A DNA stretch of 64,000 bases from Mannheimia haemolytica (lineage in GTDB: Bacteria; Pseudomonadota; Gammaproteobacteria; Enterobacterales; Pasteurellaceae). Made by a program: the position numbers and the translations under genes. The notes below the pieces were generated by a model. It did no database searches and was not told the DNA's origin. It worked only from the letters and a program-made list of their open reading frames with translations. Location: positions 1,798,001 to 1,862,000 of the forward strand of contig LR134495.1 of the NCBI GenBank assembly GCA_900638155.1, written 5' to 3'. Numbering within the stretch: the first letter of the stretch is position 1; each line of letters begins with the position of its first letter. This document shows positions 8,289-17,674 of the stretch, in pieces.

Positions 8289-9134
8289 CTATTTTAGTTC
8301 CAATGTGCGTAGAAATTTTATTTCATCTGCCCAAATTTCAGGCGAAATTGTCTCTAAAATCATAGGAATATGGTCAAAATTCGTATTTTGCATAATAAAT
8401 GCAAATACATCAGTCCCTATTGTACCTTCTCTTAAAGTATGATGGCGATCTACTCTGCTACCTAATGGTGTTTTTGAACCATTTAAGTGCATCCCCCTTA
8501 AATAATAGAAACCAACCGTTTGGTTAAAATCATTAAATACCGCCTCGCTCTTTTCATAAGAGCTAATATCATATCCGGCAGAAAATAAGTGACAAGTATC
8601 TAAACACACCCCCACTCGGCTTTTATCCTCAACTTGCTCAATAATAGTTGCCAAATGATCGAAATGCCAACCTAAATTAGAACCCTGTCCTGCCGTATTT
8701 TCAATCACGGCAATAACATTCGGTACTTTTTCAACTGCAATATTGATCGATTCTGCAATTCTAGCCAAACAATCTTGCTCGGAAATTTGCTTTAAATGCG
8801 CCCCCGGGTGAAAATTCAACAATTTTAAACCTAATTGATTTGCTCGAGACATCTCATCAATAAATGCCACACGAGATTTCTCCAATGCCTCCGCTTCCGG
8901 ATTTCCTAAATTAATCAAATAGCTATCGTGTGGTAAGATTTGCTCTGCTGAAAAATGATGCACTTTACAAAAACGCTTAAATTTTTCGATAGTTTCGGCT
9001 TTTAATGCCGGTGCCTGCCATTGACGTTGATTCTTAGTAAATAACGCAAATGCATTAGCACCAATTTCTACGGAACGCAAAACTGCATTTTCCACCCCAC
9101 CTGAAGCACTAACGTGTGCGCCTATATATTTCAT
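8289..9134 (-). CDS. nfo: Endonuclease IV
   Basis: 281-residue AP endonuclease of the TIM-barrel xylose-isomerase-like fold, acting at abasic sites in base-excision repair. The start [13 protein letters not shown], the motifs [29 protein letters not shown] and [17 protein letters not shown] carry the zinc-binding His, Glu and Asp residues of the family, and the length is normal. The gene is monocistronic. A second repair gene, ung, lies 2 kb away. Confidence 0.95.
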   Translation of the reverse strand: MKYIGAHVSASGGVENAVLRSVEIGANAFALFTKNQRQWQAPALKAETIEKFKRFCKVHHFSAEQILPHDSYLINLGNPEAEALEKSRVAFIDEMSRANQLGLKLLNFHPGAHLKQISEQDCLARIAESINIAVEKVPNVIAVIENTAGQGSNLGWHFDHLATIIEQVEDKSRVGVCLDTCHLFSAGYDISSYEKSEAVFNDFNQTVGFYYLRGMHLNGSKTPLGSRVDRHHTLREGTIGTDVFAFIMQNTNFDHIPMILETISPEIWADEIKFLRTLELK

Positions 9135-9192
9135 TCAGTCCTCTCTTGTGTTCTGCTATACTAACAATTCTTTTTTCTATCTATTTCAAATT

Positions 9193-9762
9193 ATGAACGA
9201 AACTACCATTAACGATTTTTCCCTGCTTTGCCGTTTGTTTGGCAACTTATTTTATCGTCACCCTACCGCCCCTATTTTAGCTGGCACATTTAACTGGCTT
9301 GCCCAAGGAGGATTACGCCAAGTCTGGGCATTAAATACGGATAGCCAAAGTGAAAATGCGCTGACTCTCTTACAAAAGAATGCTAACCCTACGCAATTAG
9401 CAGCAAGCTATCAAGCGCTTTTTGCTGAAAATGGGGCTATTTCTCCAACAATTTCAGCCTATGGATTATCAGTTAATAATTTTGTAGCTTTTAGACAAGA
9501 ACGGGCAATGCCTGAATTAGAAAATGCCGATCACGTTGGGTTACTATTTCTCACGGCATCTTGGATCGAAGATAATCTCGATTCTGCCTTAGCTCAAAAA
9601 ATATTATTCGAACAATTTTTACTACCTTGTGCAGGCAAATTCTTAGGAAAAATAGAAGCTTTCGACAATGGTTTTTATAAAGCCCTCGCACAACTTAGCC
9701 GTGATGCCCTTAGTGCTATGGCTGATGAACTTGAAGAAAGTCAGTTAGAAGCGGTAGAATAA
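9193..9762 (+). CDS. TorD/DmsD-family redox enzyme maturation chaperone
   Basis: 189 residues from ATG 9193; the frame opens earlier at 9148 but the upstream 15 residues are hydrophobic and unlike the family. All-helical protein with the TorD-family pattern: an N-terminal LLCRLFGNLFYRHP segment, then YQALFAENGAISPTISAYGL and, near the middle, DHVGLLFLTASWIEDN. Such chaperones bind the Tat signal of molybdoenzymes (DMSO, TMAO or similar reductases) during cofactor insertion. No molybdoenzyme gene is present in the window, so the client is unknown. Close to the H. influenzae TorD-like protein by general look. Confidence 0.72.
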   Translation: MNETTINDFSLLCRLFGNLFYRHPTAPILAGTFNWLAQGGLRQVWALNTDSQSENALTLLQKNANPTQLAASYQALFAENGAISPTISAYGLSVNNFVAFRQERAMPELENADHVGLLFLTASWIEDNLDSALAQKILFEQFLLPCAGKFLGKIEAFDNGFYKALAQLSRDALSAMADELEESQLEAVE

Positions 9763-9791
9763 ATCACCAATTTCAACTAGAGGATTCAGCA

Positions 9792-10175
9792 ATGAAAACA
9801 CTCAAATTAGGCTGCATTTTTTCACTCACACTTATGTTAAGTAGCTGTGCTTTAACTCCAGAACAGCAAGCTGAACGTAAAGCGAAGCAAATGCGAGCAG
9901 AACAAGATTTGCAAGTTCAGCTCGCCAAACAATGTGATATAGAAACAGCGGAGTTAATGTACCAACAATTTAATCCTCCACTTAGCCAAACTGAACAAGA
10001 AGAGAAAGCATTTAAGAAACGCTATGCCGAAAAAGTCAGTGATCCTATGTTCCAAGCTTGTTATAAACTTGCTTGGCAAAATTACAAGGCACAAGTAGAA
10101 CTTGAAGAAATTCGTTGGAATTACGATAGAGATTATATGTATAGAGGCTGGCGTTACTGCTATTATTGCTGGTAA
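9792..10175 (+). CDS. Small lipoprotein of unknown function
   Basis: 127 residues with a lipoprotein signal: charged start MKTLK, hydrophobic core and lipobox LSSC (Cys at residue 19). The mature part is helical and charged (PEQQAERKAKQMRAEQDLQVQ). The tail is unusual, with many aromatic residues and two cysteines (RGWRYCYYCW). It follows the TorD-like gene by about 29 nt with AGAGGA ahead of the ATG and may share its transcript. No family recognised; the position suggests no clear function. Confidence 0.75.
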   Translation: MKTLKLGCIFSLTLMLSSCALTPEQQAERKAKQMRAEQDLQVQLAKQCDIETAELMYQQFNPPLSQTEQEEKAFKKRYAEKVSDPMFQACYKLAWQNYKAQVELEEIRWNYDRDYMYRGWRYCYYCW

Positions 10176-10188
10176 ATCTCATTGTATG

Positions 10189-10237
10189 AGCGGTCATTTT
10201 TTAACACCTTGCAAAAAATTGGCGAGAAATGACCGCT
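10189..10237. terminator. Inverted uptake-sequence-like hairpin between convergent genes
   Basis: AGCGGTCATTT (10189-10199) pairs with AAATGACCGCT (10227-10237). The loop contains TTGCAAAAAATT. The uptake cores are shortened (GAGCGGT, ACCGCTTA). Likely terminates the lipoprotein gene and possibly the facing gene. Confidence 0.55.
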
Positions 10238-10252
10238 TATTAATTGATAGGC

Positions 10253-10861
10253 TTATTTTATATTTTTCTTCGCCCATTCTAAGAAACGTTTTTGGGTGTC
10301 TTTATCTGCCTTCCTAAATAAAAGCTGTAACTCTTCTTGTGAAACTTTATTTGTATCCACCACAATTTGTCCTTTTGCTTCAAGAGGTGCCGTCGCAAAC
10401 TGTTCAACTGAAGCTGTTTTTTTCGCTAAGTTATATTTCGTTAAATTATCTTCAACTCTTGTTTTCGCAAGGAAACCTTCCCCTTTTAAGAAATCTTGTT
10501 TATGTGAAATAACCTTACCTGACTCTGTTTTAATTGTCACGGTCTGATTCTCTTGGAATTTACGGAGATCTAACTTTGAATTTAATCTAGGCACTTCCAA
10601 TTTTGCATTTTCCGCACTGCCTTGGAAAGTCAAAATGATTTGATCAGAGGTGAAAAAATCCCCTTCAACTGTCCCTCCGACTTCCACTACCACTTGGTGC
10701 GTTTTATTCTCGCTCATTTGAACCGAAGTTGTGCCGGATTTAACACGTTGCCCGTCAAAGGCTAAAATATCCACCATTGATGATGTACTTAACGTCCCGG
10801 CCATACTCATCGAACTGACGACTAAAGCTGCTAAACTTACTGCTATTTTGGTTAATTTCAT
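10253..10861 (-). CDS. Secreted DUF2057 (YccT-like) protein
   Basis: 202 residues with a clear Sec signal peptide (MKLTKIAVSLAALVVSSMSMA, cut after residue 22). The mature part fits the DUF2057/YccT family: LSTSSMVDILAFDGQRV near the start, beta-rich middle, and a lysine-rich helical C-terminus (KRFLEWAKKNIK). E. coli YccT is periplasmic and has been linked to control of curli; no function should be carried over with certainty. Monocistronic, divergent from corC. Confidence 0.75.
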   Translation of the reverse strand: MKLTKIAVSLAALVVSSMSMAGTLSTSSMVDILAFDGQRVKSGTTSVQMSENKTHQVVVEVGGTVEGDFFTSDQIILTFQGSAENAKLEVPRLNSKLDLRKFQENQTVTIKTESGKVISHKQDFLKGEGFLAKTRVEDNLTKYNLAKKTASVEQFATAPLEAKGQIVVDTNKVSQEELQLLFRKADKDTQKRFLEWAKKNIK

Positions 10862-10998
10862 TTCAAACTCCTAAAATATGAAGAAATAAAAAGATTTTTG
10901 CTTATCCTATGCTAATTTGAGTGAAAATAGCAATGTTTTATTTGCTTTGTGACTGAATTTGCTTATTATAAGCGTACTTTATTTAAGTGGAACAAACT

Positions 10999-11898
10999 AT
11001 GAGTGATGAACAGCAAAGTGTAAACACAACCGAAAAATCAGAAAAAAAATCAATTTTACACTCTCTATTTAGCGGGCTTTTCCAAAACGAGCCGAAAAAC
11101 CGTGAAGATTTAGTCGAAGTGATTCGAGATTCTGTCGAAAATGAATTGATCGACAGCGACACCAAAGAGATGATCGAAGGAGTAATGGAAATCTCGGAAT
11201 TACGAGTGCGGGATATTATGATCCCCCGAGCACAAATCGTGTTTATTGATGCCAATGAACCTTTAGATGTCTGTATTGATTTAATTATTGAATCCGCACA
11301 CTCTCGTTTTCCAGTGATTCGGGGTGAGAAAGATACTATCGAAGGTATTCTTCACTCTAAAGATTTATTGAAATATTTACGTTCTGACTCTGAACCCTTT
11401 AATCTGCAACAGGTATTACGCCCTGCGGTTATTGTACCGGAAAGCAAACGCCTAGACCGAATGCTAAAAGAGTTCCGTTCAGAACGCTTCCATATGGCAG
11501 TAGTGGTTGATGAATTTGGTGCGGTTTCAGGCTTAGTCACTATTGAAGACATTCTTGAACAAATTGTGGGTGATATTGAAGATGAGTTTGATGAAGAAGA
11601 GGTCAAACCAATTCGCCAGCTTTCAAGACATACTTATGCGGTATTACCGCTCACCGACATCAAAAAATTCAATGAATTTTTTGCTACAGACTTTAATGAC
11701 GAAGAGGTGGATACCATTGGTGGTTTAGTGATGCAGGCTTTCGGCTATTTCCCGAAACGAGATGAGCAAATTGAGCTAAACGGAATTGATTTTAAAGTTA
11801 CCTCAGCCAATAGCCGCCAGTTAATTCAACTACGAGTCACGCTTTCTGATGAACAGTTGGAGAAAATGGAAAAAGCCTCTCCCAACGAAGAAGAATAA
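10999..11898 (+). CDS. corC: CorC/YbeX-family CBS-domain protein
   Basis: 299 residues from ATG 10999 (a GTG at 10987 is in frame but adds only four residues). Two CBS domains span about 65-195 ([36 protein letters not shown], and [33 protein letters not shown]), followed by a CorC_HlyC transporter-associated domain (from about 205). In enterobacteria CorC is tied to magnesium/cobalt efflux and rRNA homeostasis. It stands directly before lnt, as ybeX-lnt in E. coli; the ybeZ-type gene is elsewhere (26.0 kb). Confidence 0.9.
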   Translation: MSDEQQSVNTTEKSEKKSILHSLFSGLFQNEPKNREDLVEVIRDSVENELIDSDTKEMIEGVMEISELRVRDIMIPRAQIVFIDANEPLDVCIDLIIESAHSRFPVIRGEKDTIEGILHSKDLLKYLRSDSEPFNLQQVLRPAVIVPESKRLDRMLKEFRSERFHMAVVVDEFGAVSGLVTIEDILEQIVGDIEDEFDEEEVKPIRQLSRHTYAVLPLTDIKKFNEFFATDFNDEEVDTIGGLVMQAFGYFPKRDEQIELNGIDFKVTSANSRQLIQLRVTLSDEQLEKMEKASPNEEE

Positions 11899-11916
11899 TA
11901 TAGGGAATTTCAACCA

Positions 11917-11945
11917 AGGCACGTTTCGGCGTGCCTCATTTATTT
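11917..11945 (+). terminator. Weak hairpin between corC and lnt
   Basis: AGGCACG (11917-11923) with CGTGCCT (11930-11936), loop TTTCGG, then a broken T stretch. It could attenuate lnt rather than stop all transcripts. Confidence 0.4.
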
Positions 11946-11956
11946 AGTGAGCCATT

Positions 11957-13465
11957 ATGAATTTTGCAAAAAATCCACCATTTTTAACCGCTTGTATTCT
12001 TGCTCTCTTGCTAGGAGCTATCGGCACTTTCGCCTATTCGCCTTTTGATATTTGGATTATTGCCTTTGCTTCCGCAGCCGGCTTGGTTTGGTCAGCCACT
12101 CTAGCAAATCGAAAAACTGCATTGTGGGCAACCTTTGCTTGGTCTATCGGCTACTTCTGCACCGGTGTAAACTGGGTTTCCGTCAGTATGACCCAATTTG
12201 GCGGTGTGCCGACCATTGTAAGCTATATTGCCGTATTTCTGTTGGCGTGTTATCTCGCTATTTATAATCTGCTGTTTAGTGTGATTTCACACAGGCTAAA
12301 GCTGAATAATCCGTTTGCATTAGCAGCCATTTTTACCTTTACCGAATATTTACGAGGCGTCGTGTTTACCGGCTTTCCGTGGCTACAATTCGGTTATAGT
12401 TTAATAGACAGTCCTTTTGCCGGCATTGCGCCGATTTTGGGCGTTGAAGGTTTGACTTTCTTGGTAATGGTTGCAAGTGGCTATCAAGTGAAAATTATTA
12501 AGCAAGAGAGCAAAACTGTGCCATCATTGATAGTGCTAGCGGTCATTTTTGGCTTAAGTTTTGCCACTCGCTTTCTCCAATTTGTGCAAATTGATACAGA
12601 AAAACAACCGCTTGTAGTGAGTTTAGTACAAGGGAATATTGAGCAAAAAATGAAGTGGGATCCGCAACATTTCAACCACAGCGTACGAACCTACGAACAG
12701 CTCATTCTGCCCCTATTAGGTAACAGTGAACTGATTATTTTGCCAGAATCCGCCATTCCGGCACTTGAAAATCAAATCAGCCCGTTGCTTAGCTCGCTCG
12801 ACCGTCTAGCCCGCCAACACGGAAGTGAAATTATTATCGGCACACTCTATCAAAATGAGCAAGCGGAACTGTTTAACAGTGGCGTACTATTAGGCGAAAA
12901 AGAGAGGGAGTATGCTTTGCACGGCAACCATCGCTACAACAAACATCATCTTGTGCCGTTTGGCGAATATGTGCCGTTTGGCTCAGTGCTGGATTGGATG
13001 CGAGAAGTGTTTATTCTGCCGATTAACCTTTCACAAGGCAGTTTCGTTCAACCATCATTCTTGGCAAAAAACAACCGCTTTAATATGGCGATTTGCTATG
13101 AAATTATTTTTGGTGATCAGCTACAACAAAACCAAAAAAGTCAAAATTCAGATTATTTATTAACCATCACCAATGATGCGTGGTTTGGCTCCTCCATCGG
13201 GCCTTGGCAACATTTCCAAATGGCAAGAATGCGAGCGTTAGAACTCGGCAAACCATTACTTAGAGCTGCGAATACCGGTATTACCGCCATTGTTGATGCC
13301 AACGGAAAAGTAATTGAGCAACTGCCGCAATTCACTACCGATGTACTAACTGCTACCATTGTTCCAACCATAGGCGATACACCATTTAAACAATTCGGTC
13401 ACTGGTTGATTTACAGTTTTAGTCTATTTTGTGTCATTGCCAGCCTGTTACTACGCAAAAAATAA
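11957..13465 (+). CDS. lnt: Apolipoprotein N-acyltransferase
   Basis: 502-residue inner-membrane enzyme that adds the third acyl chain to lipoproteins. About six to eight membrane spans occupy the N-terminal 200 residues, then a periplasmic nitrilase-like domain with the Glu-Lys-Cys triad visible in ILPESAIP, HHLVPFGEYVPF and MAICYEIIFGD, and a final membrane span. Partners in the window are its substrates' class: several lipoproteins including BamD and the small lipoproteins at 9.8 and 58.2 kb. Confidence 0.95.
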   Translation: MNFAKNPPFLTACILALLLGAIGTFAYSPFDIWIIAFASAAGLVWSATLANRKTALWATFAWSIGYFCTGVNWVSVSMTQFGGVPTIVSYIAVFLLACYLAIYNLLFSVISHRLKLNNPFALAAIFTFTEYLRGVVFTGFPWLQFGYSLIDSPFAGIAPILGVEGLTFLVMVASGYQVKIIKQESKTVPSLIVLAVIFGLSFATRFLQFVQIDTEKQPLVVSLVQGNIEQKMKWDPQHFNHSVRTYEQLILPLLGNSELIILPESAIPALENQISPLLSSLDRLARQHGSEIIIGTLYQNEQAELFNSGVLLGEKEREYALHGNHRYNKHHLVPFGEYVPFGSVLDWMREVFILPINLSQGSFVQPSFLAKNNRFNMAICYEIIFGDQLQQNQKSQNSDYLLTITNDAWFGSSIGPWQHFQMARMRALELGKPLLRAANTGITAIVDANGKVIEQLPQFTTDVLTATIVPTIGDTPFKQFGHWLIYSFSLFCVIASLLLRKK

Positions 13466-13503
13466 AAAAATCCCCTTAGTCTCTTGGGTCTAAGGGGATT
13501 TTT
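13466..13503. terminator. Bidirectional terminator between lnt and ribH
   Basis: AAAAATCCCCTTAG (13466-13479) pairs perfectly with 13490-13503; 10-nt loop; T-run on both strands. Confidence 0.92.
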
Positions 13504-13511
13504 CTATCTCA

Positions 13512-13976
13512 TTACGCTAGGGCTTTTAATAGATTCGCCATTTCAATCGCGACCATTGCACACTCTTCGCCTTTATTACCGGCTTTAGTGCCTGAACGCT
13601 CAATCGCTTGCTCTAAGTTTTCCACCGTTAAAATGCCATTGATAATCGGCACACCGGTTTCAAGCGCAGAAGTGCTGATGCCTTTTGCTGACTCGTTCAC
13701 CACCACATCATAGTGGCTGGTGGCACCACGCACGACTGCACCTAAGCAGATGATCGCATCATAACGACCGCTTTGTGCCATTTTTTTCGCTGCAATCGAG
13801 ATTTCTAATGCACCCGGCACCCATACGGTGTCGATGTTTTCTTGTTCCACACCGTGACGCAATAATTTATCGGTTGCACCGTTTAACAGTTGGTCGATAA
13901 AAATTTTGTGCCAGTTAGTTGCCACAATACCGAATTTTAAACCGGTTGCGATGTAGTTTCCTTGAAATGTTGCCAT
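13512..13976 (-). CDS. ribH: 6,7-dimethyl-8-ribityllumazine synthase
   Basis: 154-residue subunit of the icosahedral lumazine synthase that joins 5-amino-6-ribitylaminouracil and 3,4-dihydroxy-2-butanone 4-phosphate. Family motifs: VATNWHKIF near the start, [25 protein letters not shown] with the catalytic His, and [17 protein letters not shown]. Last gene of the rib operon; a palindromic repeat separates it from ribBA. Confidence 0.95.
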   Translation of the reverse strand: MATFQGNYIATGLKFGIVATNWHKIFIDQLLNGATDKLLRHGVEQENIDTVWVPGALEISIAAKKMAQSGRYDAIICLGAVVRGATSHYDVVVNESAKGISTSALETGVPIINGILTVENLEQAIERSGTKAGNKGEECAMVAIEMANLLKALA

Positions 13977-14028
13977 TGTTTTTTCCTTCTAAAAAATAAT
14001 CAATTAAAAATGGGTTTATACGGTAAAT

Positions 14029-14094
14029 TGTAGGGTGGGCGTAAGCCCACGCAATCTATTTAACTTTTTTACGTGGACTTACGTCCACCCTACA
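14029..14094. repeat. Palindromic repeat inside the rib operon
   Basis: Two 23-bp arms, 14029-14051 (TGTAGGGTGGGCGTAAGCCC...) and 14072-14094, are reverse complements with two mismatches, around a 20-nt AT-rich loop. The GTAGGGTGGGC motif is typical of small dispersed palindromes. It sits between ribBA and ribH and would form a strong RNA hairpin in the operon transcript. Confidence 0.8.
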
Positions 14095-14104
14095 CCAGAA
14101 TTTG

Positions 14105-15313
14105 TTACGCTTTATCAAAATTAAACATATGTCGCATTTTGTGCTGTTTAACTTTAAGGTATTCCAAATCGTGTTCGTTTGGCTCAACCATAATCGGCTC
14201 ACGAGCTACTACGTTAATCCCTTGCTCAATGAGTCCTTCAATTTTTGCCGGATTATTGGTTAACAGGCGAATCGATTTTACGCCTAATTTTTCAAACATT
14301 TGCGCAGCGATATAATATTCACGCTCATCATCTTTGAAACCTAATGCAAGGTTGGCTTCAACCGTGTCCATTCCTCTATCTTGCAGTTCGTAAGCACGCA
14401 GTTTATTAATTAAACCGATGCCACGTCCTTCTTGACGTAAATAAAGCACCACACCTCTGCCTTCTTGTTCCACTTGGTTCATTGCTGCGGCGAACTGCTG
14501 ACCACAATCGCAACGTTGTGAGCCAAAGGCATCACCGGTTAAACATTCGGAATGGATGCGGCACAATACATTTTCGCCATCACCAATATCGCCTTTAACT
14601 AAAGCAACGTGTTCTTTGCCTGAAATGGTTTCAACGAAACTGTGAGCTTTGAATTCGCCGTATTTGGTCGGCATTTTTACCACCGAAACTACATCCACCA
14701 AGCTGTCGTGTTTTCTACGATACTCTTGTAACTGCTGAATAGTAATAAACGGCATATTGTGTGCTTGAGCAAACGCCTGTAGTTCCGGCATCTGCATCAT
14801 CGTGCCGTCTTCTGCCATAATTTCACAGCAAAGCCCTGCCGGTTTTAAACCCGCCAAGCGGGCTAAATCCACCGTTGCTTCGGTATGCCCGTTACGCACT
14901 AATACGCCTCCGTCTTTGGCGACTAAAGGGAAAACGTGCCCCGGACGACGAAAATCCTCTGCTTTTGCCTTTTCATCTAAAATCTTCATACAGGTTAAAG
15001 AACGCTCAAAAGCGGAAATGCCAGTGCCGGTTTCAATATGGTCAACTGAAACGGTAAATGCGGTTTGATGATTATCTTCGTTCTCTAGCACCATCGGGTG
15101 AAAATTTAATTTCTTGGCAATGTCTGTCGAAATCGGCGTACAAATCAACCCTTTACCATATTTCGCCATAAAGTTGATATTTTCCGGTGTCGCAAATTCA
15201 GCTGCACAAATGAAGTCCCCTTCATTTTCACGGTCGGCATCATCGCTGACTAAAATAATTTTCCCTTGTGCAATTGCTTGAATTGCTTCTTCTACCGTTG
15301 AAAACTTAAACAT
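14105..15313 (-). CDS. ribBA: Bifunctional 3,4-dihydroxy-2-butanone 4-phosphate synthase / GTP cyclohydrolase II
   Basis: 402 residues. The N-terminal half is RibB ([11 protein letters not shown], and the [13 protein letters not shown] motif); the C-terminal half is RibA with zinc ligands in [18 protein letters not shown] and the RQEGRGIGL motif. The two reactions supply both riboflavin precursors, from ribulose 5-phosphate and GTP. Fusion of the two is the normal arrangement in the Actinobacillus-type riboflavin operon. Third gene of the operon, about 18 nt after ribE. Confidence 0.95.
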   Translation of the reverse strand: MFKFSTVEEAIQAIAQGKIILVSDDADRENEGDFICAAEFATPENINFMAKYGKGLICTPISTDIAKKLNFHPMVLENEDNHQTAFTVSVDHIETGTGISAFERSLTCMKILDEKAKAEDFRRPGHVFPLVAKDGGVLVRNGHTEATVDLARLAGLKPAGLCCEIMAEDGTMMQMPELQAFAQAHNMPFITIQQLQEYRRKHDSLVDVVSVVKMPTKYGEFKAHSFVETISGKEHVALVKGDIGDGENVLCRIHSECLTGDAFGSQRCDCGQQFAAAMNQVEQEGRGVVLYLRQEGRGIGLINKLRAYELQDRGMDTVEANLALGFKDDEREYYIAAQMFEKLGVKSIRLLTNNPAKIEGLIEQGINVVAREPIMVEPNEHDLEYLKVKQHKMRHMFNFDKA

Positions 15314-15331
15314 TATTTGTCCTTTATTTGG

Positions 15332-15979
15332 TTAAAACCCTGCATTTTTAAGAAAATCCGCGGTGATTTTACTTTGCGGATTTTCAGGCTCTTTTTTCAA
15401 TAAAAACTGTTCGATATATTTGCCGACAATGTCATTTTCTAAATTCACCAAACTACCGATTTTTTTCGTACCGAGGTTGGTTTCCTTAATGGTATGCGGA
15501 ATAATCGATACCCGGAAAGATTCCGCATCAACATCCACCACCGTTAAACTAATGCCATCAATGGTAATCGAGCCTTTTTCAATGATGTAACGCATTAACT
15601 TAGGTTCGGCTTTAATGCGATACCACGTTGAATTATCTGCCGGTGTAATCTCTGCCACCACACCTGTGCCGTCAATATGACCTGACACAATATGTCCACC
15701 AAAACGCCCGTTCGCCGCCATTGCACGCTCAAGATTAACCGGACTGTTAGTGCTTAATTCGCCAAGTGATGTGCGTTTTAAAGTTTCTGACATCACATCG
15801 GCAGTAAATTGCTCCTGCGTAAATGAAGTCACGGTTAAACACACGCCATTTACCGCAATGCTATCGCCTAAATGTACATCAGTCAGAATCTTTTTTGCTT
15901 TAACCGTTACCACCGCAAACTCGCCCTGTTTCTTAATTTGGGCTATCTGACCAACTTCTTCGATAATGCCTGTGAACAT
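15332..15979 (-). CDS. ribE: Riboflavin synthase, alpha chain
   Basis: 215 residues made of two similar lumazine-binding halves, recognisable by the paired motifs SIAVNGVCLTV and SITIDGISLTV and by MFTGIIEEVGQI at the start. Dismutates two lumazines into riboflavin. Second gene of the rib operon. Confidence 0.95.
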   Translation of the reverse strand: MFTGIIEEVGQIAQIKKQGEFAVVTVKAKKILTDVHLGDSIAVNGVCLTVTSFTQEQFTADVMSETLKRTSLGELSTNSPVNLERAMAANGRFGGHIVSGHIDGTGVVAEITPADNSTWYRIKAEPKLMRYIIEKGSITIDGISLTVVDVDAESFRVSIIPHTIKETNLGTKKIGSLVNLENDIVGKYIEQFLLKKEPENPQSKITADFLKNAGF

Positions 15980-16035
15980 TTAAATTTTTCTCCGATTTAC
16001 TTCCAATTTAGTCTGAGAACTGCTTTATCTTACTA

Positions 16036-16067
16036 TTCCCCTCTCCCGTAAACAGGCGAGAGTAAGG
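16036..16067. repeat. Degenerate copy of a C/T-rich palindrome between ribD and ribE
   Basis: TTCCCCTCTCCCG followed by CGAGAGTAAGG resembles the intact hairpin at 43913-43943 but its arms no longer pair well. Likely a decayed repeat. Confidence 0.4.
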
Positions 16068-16072
16068 AAATT

Positions 16073-17176
16073 TCAATTTAATGACGAAAGCGAGTCCACT
16101 TCATAATCCAACAAAATATCTTCTCCGATTAATTCGGTAGATTTTAGACGTAATTTAACCGCTTGTGCCAACTCAGCAATCCCATTGCCACCAATCGGCG
16201 TTTTCGCCTCTTTGCCGCCAATCAGTTTTGGGGCGATATAGCAATGTACTCGATTCACTACCCCTTGTTCCAGCACGCTGAAATTCAGTTGCGAACCGCC
16301 TTCAATCAATAAGCTGTCGATCCCAAGTTCGCCCAATTTTTGCAAAAGATCGGCTAAATCCACCCGCTTGTCACGTTCGCCTGTCACTAAAATTTCAACA
16401 CCGCAAGCGGTATATTCTGCCTGTTTTTTTGCATCATTATTGAGCGTGGCAATAATGGTGCGATATTGGCGCGCAGTTTGAACTAACTGGCTATCCAGTG
16501 GCGTACGCAGTTGGCTGTCGCACACAATCCGCACCGGCTGTTTAGCCTTTTCCATTCGGCTGTTGAGCATTGGGTCATCGGCAAGTACCGTTTCCACGCC
16601 AACCATAATCGCACTATATTCGTGGCGGGTTTTCTGCACGTTAGCACGAGCAAGCTCCCCAGTAATCCATTTAGATTCACCGCTGGAAGTTGCAATTTTG
16701 CCGTCTGCCGTCATTGCATATTTCAGCAGCACATAAGGGCGTTTGGTTTGAATGTAATGGAAGAAAATCGGGTTCAGCGCATCGCACTCAGCACGCAGAA
16801 AATCTTCCACCACCTCAATGCCGGCGGCTCTGAGCTGTGCCGCCCCTTTGCCTGACACCAGCGGGTTCGGATCCCGTGAGCCGATAAACACTTTTTTAAT
16901 CCCACGTTCAATCAGCAGATCGGAACAAGGTGGAGTGCGTCCGTGATGGCAACAAGGCTCTAAGGTGACATAAGCGGTTGCCCCTGTCAGATCTTCCTCG
17001 CAATTTAAAATCGCATTGCGTTCAGCGTGCCAACTGCCGGCTTTTTGGTGATAGCCTTCGGCGATGATCTCGCCGTTTTTGACAATCACACAGCCAACTA
17101 GCGGATTTGGGCTTGTCCAACCCCGTGCTTTTTCGGCAAGGGTGATGGCATAAGCCATATATTGAACATCAGTCAT
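16073..17176 (-). CDS. ribD: Bifunctional pyrimidine deaminase / reductase RibD
   Basis: 367 residues. The deaminase half shows the zinc motif HAERNAI and PCCHHGRTPPC; the reductase half (from about 150) begins RPYVLLKYAMTADGKIA and carries DSLLIEGGSQLNFS. First gene of the riboflavin operon, about 180 nt behind an FMN aptamer, so its transcription or translation should be shut down by FMN. Confidence 0.95.
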   Translation of the reverse strand: MTDVQYMAYAITLAEKARGWTSPNPLVGCVIVKNGEIIAEGYHQKAGSWHAERNAILNCEEDLTGATAYVTLEPCCHHGRTPPCSDLLIERGIKKVFIGSRDPNPLVSGKGAAQLRAAGIEVVEDFLRAECDALNPIFFHYIQTKRPYVLLKYAMTADGKIATSSGESKWITGELARANVQKTRHEYSAIMVGVETVLADDPMLNSRMEKAKQPVRIVCDSQLRTPLDSQLVQTARQYRTIIATLNNDAKKQAEYTACGVEILVTGERDKRVDLADLLQKLGELGIDSLLIEGGSQLNFSVLEQGVVNRVHCYIAPKLIGGKEAKTPIGGNGIAELAQAVKLRLKSTELIGEDILLDYEVDSLSSLN

Positions 17177-17273
17177 AAATTGTTAGCAAAAATAGAGGCA
17201 TAATGAAAGGATTATTGCAATACAAGCGGTCGTTTTTAGTAAAAAATTTGCAAACGCCACCTGTAAAACAATA

Positions 17274-17302
17274 AAGCCTTGAAATCTCACGACTCAAGGC
17301 TT
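17274..17302 (-). terminator. Candidate riboswitch terminator in the rib leader
   Basis: AAGCCTTGA / TCAAGGCTT (9-bp stem, 11-nt loop); read on the minus strand it is followed by TATTGTTTT. It lies between the FMN aptamer and ribD and is the best intrinsic terminator of the leader. A shorter hairpin, ACCGC-ACAA-GCGGT then CATTTTTTG (17337-17310), lies just before it. Confidence 0.55.
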
Positions 17303-17356
17303 GCAAAAAAGACACAAAAAATGACCGCTTGTGCGGTATTTTCTGCGGTTTTTGAC

Positions 17357-17466
17357 TCTTCTTTCATCCAGACTATACTGTCGGTTTTGGAATTTCACCA
17401 AATCCTGCCGATTACTCGGCTCGCGGACTTTACCGCCGATCGGGAATTTCACCCTGCCCTGAAGAT
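17357..17466 (-). promoter_or_regulatory. FMN riboswitch (RFN element) controlling ribD-ribE-ribBA-ribH
   Basis: Read on the minus strand, the highly conserved RFN blocks appear in order: CAGGGTGAAATTCCCGA, TCGGCGGTAAAGTCCGCGAG, TTGGTGAAATTCC, AACCGACAGTATAGTCTGGATG. CTTC at the 5' edge and GAAG at the 3' edge close the P1 helix. FMN binding is established for this aptamer class; the mode of control here (termination rather than sequestering) is inferred from hairpins downstream. Confidence 0.96.
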
Positions 17467-17611
17467 TAAAATATGCAAAGAATTTTGCTCGCATTACGAT
17501 TTGATGTCAAGCGAGAAATTGAGCAAATTACCCTGATTTTAACGATTGATTAAATCGCCAGCATCTACTGTTTTGATAGCCAGAGTTTTTTTAAGATAAA
17601 TCAAATTTTCC

Positions 17612-17640
17612 CTTGTTTTTCCCAAATTCGTCCTCATAAT
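17612..17640 (+). promoter_or_regulatory. Candidate heat-shock (sigma-32) promoter of lon
   Basis: CTTGTTT (17612-17618), 13-nt spacer, CCTCATAAT (17632-17640): spacing and the CTTG / CC-CAT core fit sigma-32 promoters moderately well, and lon is a classical member of that regulon. Confidence 0.45.
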
Positions 17641-17674
17641 GGGGAATTATATTTTTATAGAAGAGAGCAAATTT

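Noticed and set aside
17279..17536. Small frames on both strands over the rib leader
   Set aside because: They coincide with the FMN riboswitch and its hairpins, which explain the sequence better.
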